From Nitratireductor soli (GTDB lineage Bacteria > Pseudomonadota > Alphaproteobacteria > Rhizobiales > Rhizobiaceae), in contig NZ_LFVY01000001.1 of NCBI RefSeq assembly GCF_001050155.1, forward strand, positions 124,001 through 188,000: DNA of 64,000 nucleotides, in the 5' to 3' direction. The position numbers and the translations under genes were made by a program. The notes below the pieces were generated by a model. The model was not told the DNA's origin, made no database searches, and saw only the letters and a program-made list of their open reading frames with translations. Numbering within the stretch: the stretch's first letter is position 1; each line of letters begins with the position of its first letter. Below are positions 17,292 to 24,959 of this stretch, in pieces.

Positions 17292-18388
17292 GACAGGCCG
17301 GCCACGGCTCTGGCAGGGGCGTGCCCGGCGGAGGAAGACAGGACCAGGCCGTTCCACAGCACCGGCAGGCGCGGGGCCTGGACCGGCGCCTGCTCACCGG
17401 GCAGGGGGGGCAATGCGGTGAACATGGCGCGGGCGAGATTGTGCGGGTCGTCGATCAGTTCGTCCGGGCTCCAGACGGGGCCGAGCGGCAGCCGGTGGGA
17501 CGCCGCCTGTTCATGGAGCTGCCGCCGCGTGCGCGACAGGAACACCGTTTCGATGATGTCGGCGAGTTCGGCGAGGTTGCCGAGGCGGCCTTGCCGGGTG
17601 GCGAATTTCGCCTGTCGAAGCCGATCGTCGCCGACCATGTCGCACAGATGCGGCCAGTCCGGCTCCTGGTAGACCAGGGCGATCCATCCATCGGCGCAGC
17701 GCAGCACCTGCCATTCCGCCGCCGCACCGGCGCGCCCCGGCGGCACCGGCGCGCCGGCTTCCAGCGGCGCGGATTTCCAGTTCAGCCAGACGACCACGTC
17801 GAGCAGATTGGCGCGGACCGTCATGGTCGGCAGCGCTCGCCGCCTGTCGGCAAGCAGGGCCGCAAGCCCGCAAAACGCCGAGAGGCCGAGCGCATAGGCT
17901 TCCTGGTGCCCGCCGAGCTTCAGGGGCTTGCGATCCGGGTCGCCGACCATGTTCAAAAGCCCACCCAGGGCGGAGATGGTGAATTCCGTTGCCGGAATCT
18001 CGGCATCCGCATGCCTGCCGCCGAACAGCGATAGAACCGCAACATTTGCCGGCAAATCATCTGCCGCGATCAAGCGATGCACATGCCGATCGACGATGGC
18101 GATATCGGCCCGGCGCAGCAGCCGTGAGACGAATTCGCGGTCGCCGGGATTGCCCCACATGGTCGACTTGCCGGCCGACAGGAACCGCTCGACGGCGTCG
18201 TTTTCCGCGCCCCAATAGGGTTGCCGGGCCTGTTGCTGCTCGTCATCGCCGATGATCCTTATGACGCGCGCGCCCAGATCGGCGAGGATGCGCCCGGTCA
18301 TCGCGGTGCTCAGCCGCAGGGCGCTGCCGAGCGGTCCCGCGGCGGCCTCGACGACAACCAACCCCTCATAGGGACGCTCGATCTTCAT
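17288..18388 (-). CDS. Second CaiB/BaiF-like CoA-transferase, diverged
   Basis: A 366-residue protein resembling family III CoA-transferases (YEGLVVVEAAAGPLGSALRLSTAMTGRILADLGARVIRI at the start). The place where an Asp is expected, before the A-x-x-L-x-A helix, reads KLGGHQEAYALGLSAF, with no aspartate in the usual spot. It may be a non-catalytic partner of the adjacent 16119 protein, or act on a different ligand. ATG 18388 overlaps the upstream stop by 4 nt, so translation is coupled. The Asp assignment is by eye and should be confirmed by alignment. Confidence 0.8.
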   Translation of the reverse strand: MKIERPYEGLVVVEAAAGPLGSALRLSTAMTGRILADLGARVIRIIGDDEQQQARQPYWGAENDAVERFLSAGKSTMWGNPGDREFVSRLLRRADIAIVDRHVHRLIAADDLPANVAVLSLFGGRHADAEIPATEFTISALGGLLNMVGDPDRKPLKLGGHQEAYALGLSAFCGLAALLADRRRALPTMTVRANLLDVVVWLNWKSAPLEAGAPVPPGRAGAAAEWQVLRCADGWIALVYQEPDWPHLCDMVGDDRLRQAKFATRQGRLGNLAELADIIETVFLSRTRRQLHEQAASHRLPLGPVWSPDELIDDPHNLARAMFTALPPLPGEQAPVQAPRLPVLWNGLVLSSSAGHAPARAVAGLS

Positions 18389-19116
18389 TTCAGGGTGCGG
18401 TCCCACAGGTTGAACATCTTTGTCCAGGTCGCCTCGGCGGCGGCGGGCTGGTAGGCCCGGCCGGCGGCGAAACAATAGCCGTGGCGGCTGTCGGGATGAA
18501 TCTCGATCTCGTGCTCGACGCCGGAGGCGGCCAGCGCCTCGCGCATGGCGGCGATGGTCTCGGGAGGCGTGGCGGTGTCCGTTTCGGCGATGCCGAAATA
18601 GAGTTCGCCGCGAACCTGCGACAGCAGCCTGTGCGGCGAGCCTTCGTCCTCCGTCACCAGTCCAACGCCATAAAGCGAGGCTGCCGATGCGAAGCGGTCG
18701 CCGAAGTAAGCGGCCAGGGAGATCGCATAGCGTCCGCTCATGCAGAACCCGACGCAGGAAACCTTGTCCGCCTTGGCGGCCATCTCGCCGTCGAGATATG
18801 CCAGAAGCCCGGCCGTGTCCTCGTTGACGCCGCCATTGTCCAGGCTGCGCAGGCAGGCACCGACGACGGCGGACATGCGCTCGTCGCGGCGCGGCAGGTC
18901 GAAGCGGATGGTCCCCAGCCGGTAGTAGAGGTCGGGCAGGGCGCAGTAATAGCCGCGCGCCGCGATGCGCCGCGCCATGTCGCGCAGCTCCTCGCGGATT
19001 CCCGGGGCATCCATGTACAGGATGACGACGGGATAGGGGCCGTCGCCGTCAGGACGCACTGTAAATGTCGGCATGCGGCCATGCTTCGTGACGACCGGCA
19101 CTTCCTTTTCATGCAT
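18385..19116 (-). CDS. Dienelactone hydrolase family protein
   Basis: A 243-residue alpha/beta-hydrolase of the dienelactone hydrolase family. The nucleophile elbow is GFCMSGR, with Cys as in carboxymethylenebutenolidase; the acid is probably the Asp of IAETD and the base the His of DSRHGY. The early YPVVILYMDAPGIREELRDMARRIAARGYYCALPDLYY stretch is typical. It would open a lactone or cleave a related ester in the cytoplasm. Its start overlaps the DUF35 gene by 8 nt and its end overlaps the next CoA-transferase by 4 nt. Confidence 0.88.
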   Translation of the reverse strand: MHEKEVPVVTKHGRMPTFTVRPDGDGPYPVVILYMDAPGIREELRDMARRIAARGYYCALPDLYYRLGTIRFDLPRRDERMSAVVGACLRSLDNGGVNEDTAGLLAYLDGEMAAKADKVSCVGFCMSGRYAISLAAYFGDRFASAASLYGVGLVTEDEGSPHRLLSQVRGELYFGIAETDTATPPETIAAMREALAASGVEHEIEIHPDSRHGYCFAAGRAYQPAAAEATWTKMFNLWDRTLK

Positions 19117-19537
19117 CTTCGCCTCGATTCAATTGCGTGGATTTCTGGTTTTGCAGCGTGAAAGCATGCTGCAGACGGTCGAGATGGCGGCGATAGGTGA
19201 TCGTCACCCGTTCACCGATCCAGCTGCCGTCCGGTTCGTCTCCAACGAGGTTCGATACGACGATAGGCCCTTCCGCCAGCCGCACGGCGATGGCGTTGTA
19301 GGGCTGCGGATGATCGTCGAAATACTGCCGGTGGAAAACGACCCATGACAGGATCGTGCCATTGCCGGACACCTCGGCCCACTCATAGTCCAAGGCGTTG
19401 CATTCGGCGCAGATCGGCCCAGGCGGATAGCGGAAGGTTCCGCATGCGCTGCATCTGGGAAGCGCCATCTTTCTGCGCTCGATGCTCTCCCACATGGGAA
19501 CATCGTAGAGCGTCATGATCCGTTGTGCGTTTGCCAT
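19109..19537 (-). CDS. DUF35 Zn-ribbon/OB-fold protein, partner of the 19541 thiolase-like protein
   Basis: A 142-residue DUF35 protein. The zinc ribbon appears as CSACG and CAEC (PRCSACGTFRYPPGPICAEC), followed by an OB-fold with GTILSWVVFHRQYF and YNAIAVRLAEGPIVVSNLVG. It follows the thiolase-like gene by 3 nt, the same order as at 12716-14274. The duplication of a thiolase-like/DUF35 pair suggests two separate carbon-carbon bond steps or two substrate specificities in the pathway. Confidence 0.86.
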   Translation of the reverse strand: MANAQRIMTLYDVPMWESIERRKMALPRCSACGTFRYPPGPICAECNALDYEWAEVSGNGTILSWVVFHRQYFDDHPQPYNAIAVRLAEGPIVVSNLVGDEPDGSWIGERVTITYRRHLDRLQHAFTLQNQKSTQLNRGEDA

Positions 19538-19540
19538 GGT

Positions 19541-20707
19541 CTAGCGTCCATAGATGATCGAAACCGCCTTGCCGGCGACATCGGAACTGTAGTGAACGTG
19601 GCGGCAGTCCGGAACCTGGCGTTCACCGGCTTCGCCGCGCACCTGCCGCACCGCCTCGATCTGGTGATTCCAGCCCTGCATGTAGCTCTCCGACAAATGG
19701 CCGCCGCCGGTGTTGACCGGCAGGCCCCTGGCAAGCGAGATGCCGTGCTCGCGCATGAATTTGCCGGCTTCACCCGGCTTGCAGTAGCCGTAGCCTTCCA
19801 GCGCCAGGGGTATGTGCAGCGAGAAACTGTCGTAGATCTGCAGGGCGTCCATATCCTGCGGCCCGAGCGAGGCCATGTTGAACACCGCCTCGCCGACCGT
19901 CTTCTGCGCCGGCTGGTAATAGTCGGTCAGGCGCGGCTCCAGGCTGGTCGCCCCGCGATTGAGATCGTGGCGCGCGATGCCGTGGATGGGAACCGGCGCC
20001 CGGCCGATGCGCTCGGCCTTGCCGGCTTCGGCGACGATCAAGGCAACGCCGCCATCGTTGATCAGGCAATAGTCGAAGATGTGCAGCGGCTCGCAGATGA
20101 AGGGCGAGGCGAGATAGTCGTCGATGGTGATCGGCTTGCGCATCAGCGCCGCCGGGTTCCTTGCAGCCGCCATCCTCTGCGCCACCGCCACCTCGCCGAG
20201 CTCGGCTTGGCTCATGCCGCGCTCTTCCATATAGCGCCGCGCCATCAGGGCGTAGAGCGCGCCCTGCGAGGTGAACCCCCAGGGGGCGTGATAGACATAG
20301 GAGAGAAAGGCGCCGCCGCCTTGCGCATCGGCGCCGCCGTAGTTCACCAAGGCCGAGCGCTGGTCGTTGCCATAGACCAGCGCGACCACCTCGGCCTGGC
20401 CGGAGGCGATCGCCATGCACGCTTCCATCACGCCGAGCATGGCGTCGGCCTGCCCGCCCCAGCGGACATCGAGCCCCAGCAACTCGCCGACCCGCTCGTA
20501 GGCGGTCGTCGGTCCGACGATCAAGCCGTCGATCTGGTCGCGGGAAATGCCGGCGTCGGCCAGGGCGCCGACGAATGCCTGGGCGGCGTAGCCATAGGAA
20601 TCGTGCGGCTTCTGAGCGGCTCTGACACGCGCATGATCGCCCGGCCAATCGGTCTGCCCGATGCCGATCACCGAGGCTGCCTTGGCAATCATGCCGACAG
20701 GTTTCAT
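19541..20707 (-). CDS. Second thiolase-like protein (SCP-x/Ltp2 type) without the usual Cys
   Basis: A 388-residue thiolase-fold protein. ASVIGIGQTDWPGD opens the fold; IYDSFSLHIPLALEGYGYCKPGEAGKF and PVNTGGGHLSESYMQG are the C-terminal landmarks. In the region where thiolases have the acyl-accepting Cys, it reads WGGQADAMLGVMEACMAI, with no Cys at the start of the helix. ATG 20707 is preceded by GGAGG. It heads a five-gene operon under regulon promoter C. Like the 13105 protein, it is likely a retro-aldolase-type or related partner of DUF35, not a classical thiolase; this is inference. Confidence 0.85.
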   Translation of the reverse strand: MKPVGMIAKAASVIGIGQTDWPGDHARVRAAQKPHDSYGYAAQAFVGALADAGISRDQIDGLIVGPTTAYERVGELLGLDVRWGGQADAMLGVMEACMAIASGQAEVVALVYGNDQRSALVNYGGADAQGGGAFLSYVYHAPWGFTSQGALYALMARRYMEERGMSQAELGEVAVAQRMAAARNPAALMRKPITIDDYLASPFICEPLHIFDYCLINDGGVALIVAEAGKAERIGRAPVPIHGIARHDLNRGATSLEPRLTDYYQPAQKTVGEAVFNMASLGPQDMDALQIYDSFSLHIPLALEGYGYCKPGEAGKFMREHGISLARGLPVNTGGGHLSESYMQGWNHQIEAVRQVRGEAGERQVPDCRHVHYSSDVAGKAVSIIYGR

Positions 20708-20816
20708 CGATCCTCCATCATGGCCGGTCCGTTGAACGGTGGCCTTTCCGCTGGTCTTGCGAGACGATCCTCGGGAGGCGGCGACGCCCTGCGGGGAACT
20801 CCCGGATTGTCCGGTC

Positions 20817-20880
20817 AGAGTTCTCACTAGGCCGCGGTCAGTCAACCGACTTAACCGTAAGGTCCATTGAGCTAATCTCA
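20817..20880 (-). promoter_or_regulatory. LysR-regulon promoter C (toward the thiolase-DUF35-DLH-CaiB operon)
   Basis: On the minus strand: dyad TGAGCTAATCTCA (20868-20880), 13 nt, box TTAAGTCGGTTGAC (20841-20854), then 17 bp after the TTGACT -35 comes AACTCT (20817-20822) as the -10. The operon start codon is at 20707. Confidence 0.75.
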
Positions 20881-20998
20881 TGCGCAGCGGAGCCGTTGTC
20901 CAGCCACCGGGCCCGGTGGTGGGCGCGAACGGAGGGAGGAGAAGTCAAACGACGATCAGTTTCTCTCTGTTGACAGCGGGCCGGCGACGTCGTGCCCT

Positions 20999-21760
20999 AT
21001 GGGCGGCATCAAGCCGATCGACGGAGGGAAATTGCCGAACGTGGACAGGTTGTGGATCGATGCGAATGGCGCGCGCCTGTGCTGCGACCATCGGCGCGGC
21101 GGGGATCGAACCGTCGTCTTGCTGCACGAGATGGGCGGAAGCCTGGAAAGCTATGACGCCGTCGTCGCGGGTCTTGGCGCGCGATGGAGTGTCTTGCGCT
21201 ATGATCAACGCGGGGCCGGGCGCTCGCAAGCGCCCTCCGGTTCACTCTCCATCGATATGGCCGCTGCCGATCTCGACGGATTGCTCGACGCGCTGTCGAT
21301 CGAGCGACCTGTCGCCCTGGTCGGCACAGCGGTTGGCGCCGGCGTGGCCATCGGCTTCGCCGCACGACATCCCGAAAAAGTCGCAGCGCTCGTCCTCCTG
21401 GCGCCGGCGACTGGCCTGATCGCGGAACACCGCGCCGCGACGATCGAGAAGATCGAGGCGCTGGAGGAGGATCTGAGGCACGGCATCGCGGACAATGCCA
21501 AGTCCGGCCGCCTCGCCACATGGCGCATGCTGGCCGATATGGACCTCGACGCGGATATCGCCGCGCTCGACTGCCCGGTTCTGGTCGCCGCCGGCACAGA
21601 CGATGCCTTCCGCCCGCCGGACCATGTGGCCGATGTGGCGGGCAGGATAGCCGGCGCGCGCTACACCTTGTTGAACACGGGCCATGTGATGGCGATCGAT
21701 ACGCCGGACCTTGTCGTGGCGACCGTGACGGGGTTTCTCGACGAGGTGGGATTCCGATGA
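20999..21760 (+). CDS. Alpha/beta-hydrolase fold protein with Ala at the nucleophile
   Basis: A protein of up to 253 residues resembling 3-oxoadipate enol-lactonase-like hydrolases (VVLLHEMGGSLESYDAVV, LRYDQRGAGRSQAPSG, and a C-terminal GTDDAFRPPDH and NTGHVMAID). The Asp and His of the triad are visible. The nucleophile elbow, normally G-x-S-x-G, reads GTAVG, so the serine is replaced by alanine (codon GCG). It may be inactive or use a different chemistry. The start is uncertain: TTG 21032 follows GGAGGG and may be the real one. No regulon box points toward it. Confidence 0.75.
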   Translation: MGGIKPIDGGKLPNVDRLWIDANGARLCCDHRRGGDRTVVLLHEMGGSLESYDAVVAGLGARWSVLRYDQRGAGRSQAPSGSLSIDMAAADLDGLLDALSIERPVALVGTAVGAGVAIGFAARHPEKVAALVLLAPATGLIAEHRAATIEKIEALEEDLRHGIADNAKSGRLATWRMLADMDLDADIAALDCPVLVAAGTDDAFRPPDHVADVAGRIAGARYTLLNTGHVMAIDTPDLVVATVTGFLDEVGFR

Positions 21761-21811
21761 GTTTTACGCCGCCTGACGCAGCCGGCGGTTCCCGTTTTCC
21801 TGCTGACCGTT

Positions 21812-21876
21812 TGAGGAATCCTCATCGGTTCGGTCTTTTTAGTCGTTTGACGATCGGCGATGATGGTTAGCAACAT
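21812..21876 (+). promoter_or_regulatory. LysR-regulon promoter D (toward the ABC binding protein and permease)
   Basis: Dyad TGAGGAATCCTCA (21812-21824), 13 nt, then TTTAGTCGTTTGAC (21838-21851), identical to the box of promoter B. TTGACG (21847-21852) followed after 18 bp by CAACAT (21871-21876) gives the -35 and -10. Confidence 0.73.
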
Positions 21877-21959
21877 GCGCCGACAACGAGAACCGGTGCT
21901 CAAGCCGGCCTGGTCGGCATGATGGACAGGCCGATTGCAAACTGGAGGAGGACGCTTAA

Positions 21960-23009
21960 GTGCAAACACGACGCAATATCCTGAAACTCGCCGGCGCCGC
22001 TTTGGCGATTTCGGCGGTGGGGGCCTTTGCCCACGCCGAACCCTCGGCGGAACTGATCGAGGCGGCGAAAGCCGAAGGCGAAGTCGTCTGGTACACCGGC
22101 CTGATCGTCAACCAGGTGGTGCGGCCGCTTGCCGACGGGTTCGCCGAAAAATACGGCATCGAGGTGAAGTACGCCACGACGTCGGACGCCGATACGCTTC
22201 TGAAGATCACCAGCCAGGCGCGGGCCGGAAAGATCGAGGCCGATCTGTTCGATACGCCGGGCACCGCCATCGCGCCGATGGAGGCTGCCGGTCTGATCGA
22301 GCCTTTCGTGCCCGATGCGCTGGCCAATTACGACCCGATGTTCAGGCCGGAATCGAAACTCTATGACGGCATCTACACGCTGTTCCTGACCACCACCCAC
22401 AACACCGATCTGGTCTCGGCGGAAGACGCGCCGAAGACCTACGAGGATCTGCTCGACCCGAAATGGAAGGGCCAGATGGTGTGGAGCGACACGCGTGGCG
22501 TTTCGGGGCCGCCCGGCTTCATCGGCAACATCCTGAAGACGATGGGCGAAGAGAAGGGCATGGACTACCTGCGCAAGCTCAGCGCGCAGGATATCATCCG
22601 CGAACCAGGCAACCAACGCGTGACCATCGACAAGGTGATCACCGGCCAGCATCAGATCGGCCTGATGACCTACAACCACCATGCGGTGATCAGCCAGGGC
22701 AAGGGCGCGCCGATCGCCTGGATCAAGATGGAGCCGCTGGTGGCCAATCTCGGCGCCATCGCGCTGGTAAAGGGCGCGCCGCATCCGAACGCCGCCAAGC
22801 TGTTCCTCGAATATCTGTTCTCGGTCGAGGGTGCGACGATCATTCGCGATGCCAACTATCCGCCCGGCAATCCCGACGTGCCGGCAAAGGAGCCGTCGAT
22901 CAGCCCGATCACCGGGAATTTCACCTTCACCCTGCTGCCGCCGGAGGTTGCGTCGCAGGACGCCGAGCCTCTCAAGACGTGGCTGAAAATCTACGATGAA
23001 CTGTTCTGA
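21960..23009 (+). CDS. ABC importer substrate-binding protein, iron(III)-type family, Tat signal
   Basis: A 349-residue periplasmic binding protein of the family-1 AfuA/FbpA group. The N-terminus MQTRRNILKLAG has a twin-arginine motif (TRRNILK), then a hydrophobic run ending AHA, so export by Tat in folded form is likely. In iron-binding relatives two adjacent tyrosines hold the metal; here the corresponding segment reads GLMTYNHHAVIS, with a single Tyr, so an organic ligand is more likely than iron. GTG 21960 follows GGAGGAGG. It overlaps the permease by 3 nt. Confidence 0.87.
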   Translation: MQTRRNILKLAGAALAISAVGAFAHAEPSAELIEAAKAEGEVVWYTGLIVNQVVRPLADGFAEKYGIEVKYATTSDADTLLKITSQARAGKIEADLFDTPGTAIAPMEAAGLIEPFVPDALANYDPMFRPESKLYDGIYTLFLTTTHNTDLVSAEDAPKTYEDLLDPKWKGQMVWSDTRGVSGPPGFIGNILKTMGEEKGMDYLRKLSAQDIIREPGNQRVTIDKVITGQHQIGLMTYNHHAVISQGKGAPIAWIKMEPLVANLGAIALVKGAPHPNAAKLFLEYLFSVEGATIIRDANYPPGNPDVPAKEPSISPITGNFTFTLLPPEVASQDAEPLKTWLKIYDELF

Positions 23010-24760
23010 TGACAATCGTTGCTGATGGGACTCAACAGGACGCGCGGCCTCGGGCATCCGAGACCGCGCATCGCTATCGCGATCCGCTTTGGCTCTTGTC
23101 GCTGGCGATGGTCGTGATCCTTGGCTGTCTCGTCCTGCCGCCATTTTTCACCCTGGTGCGCAACAGCCTTTTCGAACTGACGCCGAACGGCTCGACAGGC
23201 GCATTCACACTCGACAATTTCGCGCGCCTGGCAGAAAGCGGCAAGGTGCTGCAGAGCGCGATGAACTCGTTCATCTTCGCGTCGCTTTCGACGCTGCTGG
23301 CGATCCTGCTCGGCGGTACGCTGGCCTGGATCGTCGAGCGCACCAACGCGCCATTCCGCGATCTGGCCTACCTGATGACCGTGGTTTCGCTGAGCATTCC
23401 CGGCGTCATCTACGTTCCCGCCTGGCTGTTCTTTCTCGGGCCCACCGGACCGATGAACGATGTCTACCGGACACTCGGCGGCAGCGGTGTGCTGTTCAAC
23501 GTCAACTCGATGGCGGGCATGGTGCTGATCGAGGGGTTCGGCTGGATTCCGCTGACCTTCCTGCTGTTCGCCGCGAGCTTCCGCTCGGCCAATGCCGAGC
23601 TCGAGGAGGCCGCCATCATGAGCGGCGCCAGTGTGCTCGACATGATGCGGCGCATCTCCATTCCGCTGGCGGCGCCGGCGGGGCTCGCTGCCGCCCTGTT
23701 CGTCTTCATCCGCTCCCTGCAAGCCTTCGAGATTCCCAAGCTGGTGGGAACGGGAGCCGGCCTCAGCCTTCTGACAACCGACATCTATGACAGCATCCGC
23801 ACCGTCCCGCCGCAGATCGGCCATGCCAGCGCCTTCTCGGTGGCGCTGACGGGGCTGGTTGCGGGCCTGATGTTTCTCTACAGCCGCCTGGCCTTGAACG
23901 CGTCGCGCTTTGCCACCGTCACCGGCAAGGGATACAAGCCCCGACCGCTGGTGCTCGGCTGGGCACGCTGGGTCTGCGGCGGGGTCGTCATTCTCAACGT
24001 GCTGATCGTCCTGGTGCTGCCGCTGCTGACGCTTCTGTGGATCGCCGTGACGCCGTTCGTCCGGCCGGTGCGCCTTGCCGCCTTCTCCTCGCTGACCGGC
24101 GAGAATTTCGCCCTCGTCCTTTCCGACGACCGCTATCTCGAACTGATCACCAACACACTGACCGTTTCGGCTTCGGCCGCCACGGTGACGATGCTGTTGA
24201 TGGTGGTCTGCGGCTGGCTCGTCGCCCGGCGGCGGGTCTACCACGCGGTGCTCGACCAGATGACGGCCCTGCCGATGCTCATCCCGTCGATCGTGCTCAG
24301 CGTCGCCATGATGGATCTGGCGCTTCGCTCGCCGATCCCGCTCTATTCGACCCTGACGATCATCGTCATCGCCTTCGTCGTCCACTACATCCCGTTCGGC
24401 ATGCGCTACACGTTCACCGGCGCCCTGCAATTGCACAAGGAACTGGAGGAATCGGCGGGCGTTTGCGGCGCCTCACCCATGGTGATGCTCAGGCGCGTCG
24501 TGATCCCGCTCCTTCTGCCGTCGATCATTGCCGGCTGGTTGTTCATCTTCCTCAATGCGTCGCGCGATCTTTCGACGGCGATCATCCTGTCGGGACCGGA
24601 CACGAAGACGATCGCCGTGGCGATCTTCGATCAGGCGATCAACGGTCAGTTCAGCGAGGTCGCCGCGCTCGGCCTGTTGTGGTCGATGATGATGAGCGTC
24701 GTGGCGATGGCCTTCTACTTCCTCGTGCAGCGCCGTTCTGGTGGTTCCATCTCGTTCTGA
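23009..24760 (+). CDS. ABC importer permease, two fused membrane domains (FbpB type)
   Basis: A 583-residue permease with about twelve hydrophobic spans in two halves. Each half carries an EAA-type loop facing the ATPase (ELEEAAIMSGASVLDMMRRISIPL and ELEESAGVCGASPMVMLRRVVIPLLLPS). This fused arrangement is usual for iron(III)- and organic-acid-type importers. Start ATG overlaps the upstream stop (TGATG). No ATPase gene follows; the ATPase at 9970, under the same promoter type, is the most likely partner. Confidence 0.9.
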   Translation: MTIVADGTQQDARPRASETAHRYRDPLWLLSLAMVVILGCLVLPPFFTLVRNSLFELTPNGSTGAFTLDNFARLAESGKVLQSAMNSFIFASLSTLLAILLGGTLAWIVERTNAPFRDLAYLMTVVSLSIPGVIYVPAWLFFLGPTGPMNDVYRTLGGSGVLFNVNSMAGMVLIEGFGWIPLTFLLFAASFRSANAELEEAAIMSGASVLDMMRRISIPLAAPAGLAAALFVFIRSLQAFEIPKLVGTGAGLSLLTTDIYDSIRTVPPQIGHASAFSVALTGLVAGLMFLYSRLALNASRFATVTGKGYKPRPLVLGWARWVCGGVVILNVLIVLVLPLLTLLWIAVTPFVRPVRLAAFSSLTGENFALVLSDDRYLELITNTLTVSASAATVTMLLMVVCGWLVARRRVYHAVLDQMTALPMLIPSIVLSVAMMDLALRSPIPLYSTLTIIVIAFVVHYIPFGMRYTFTGALQLHKELEESAGVCGASPMVMLRRVVIPLLLPSIIAGWLFIFLNASRDLSTAIILSGPDTKTIAVAIFDQAINGQFSEVAALGLLWSMMMSVVAMAFYFLVQRRSGGSISF

Positions 24761-24892
24761 GACGGGGCTTGCCGCCTGCGTCCGTCCGGGCTCCGCTGCG
24801 AACATCACGTGGCAGTTCCCAGGTGGCATCGCGCCCGGCGCTGGCCTATACCGGCCGGGCGGTCGGGTAGCGATTCGCATCCTCGCTCCCTG

Positions 24893-24921
24893 TTGACAGG
24901 CTTTTACAAAACTGGGCCAAT
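24893..24921 (+). promoter_or_regulatory. Sigma-70-type promoter of the macroglobulin gene
   Basis: A perfect TTGACA (24893-24898), a 17-bp spacer and GCCAAT (24916-24921), or CAATAT two bases later, lie about 40 nt before the start codon at 24960. Confidence 0.5.
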
Positions 24922-24959
24922 ATCCAGGGGACGATATCGGCAGCGCCTGGAGGAATGCT

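Noticed and set aside
21960-24760. Iron(III) uptake system
   Set aside because: The binding protein lacks the adjacent tyrosines of iron binders, no Fur-like box is seen, and the promoter matches the catabolic regulon.
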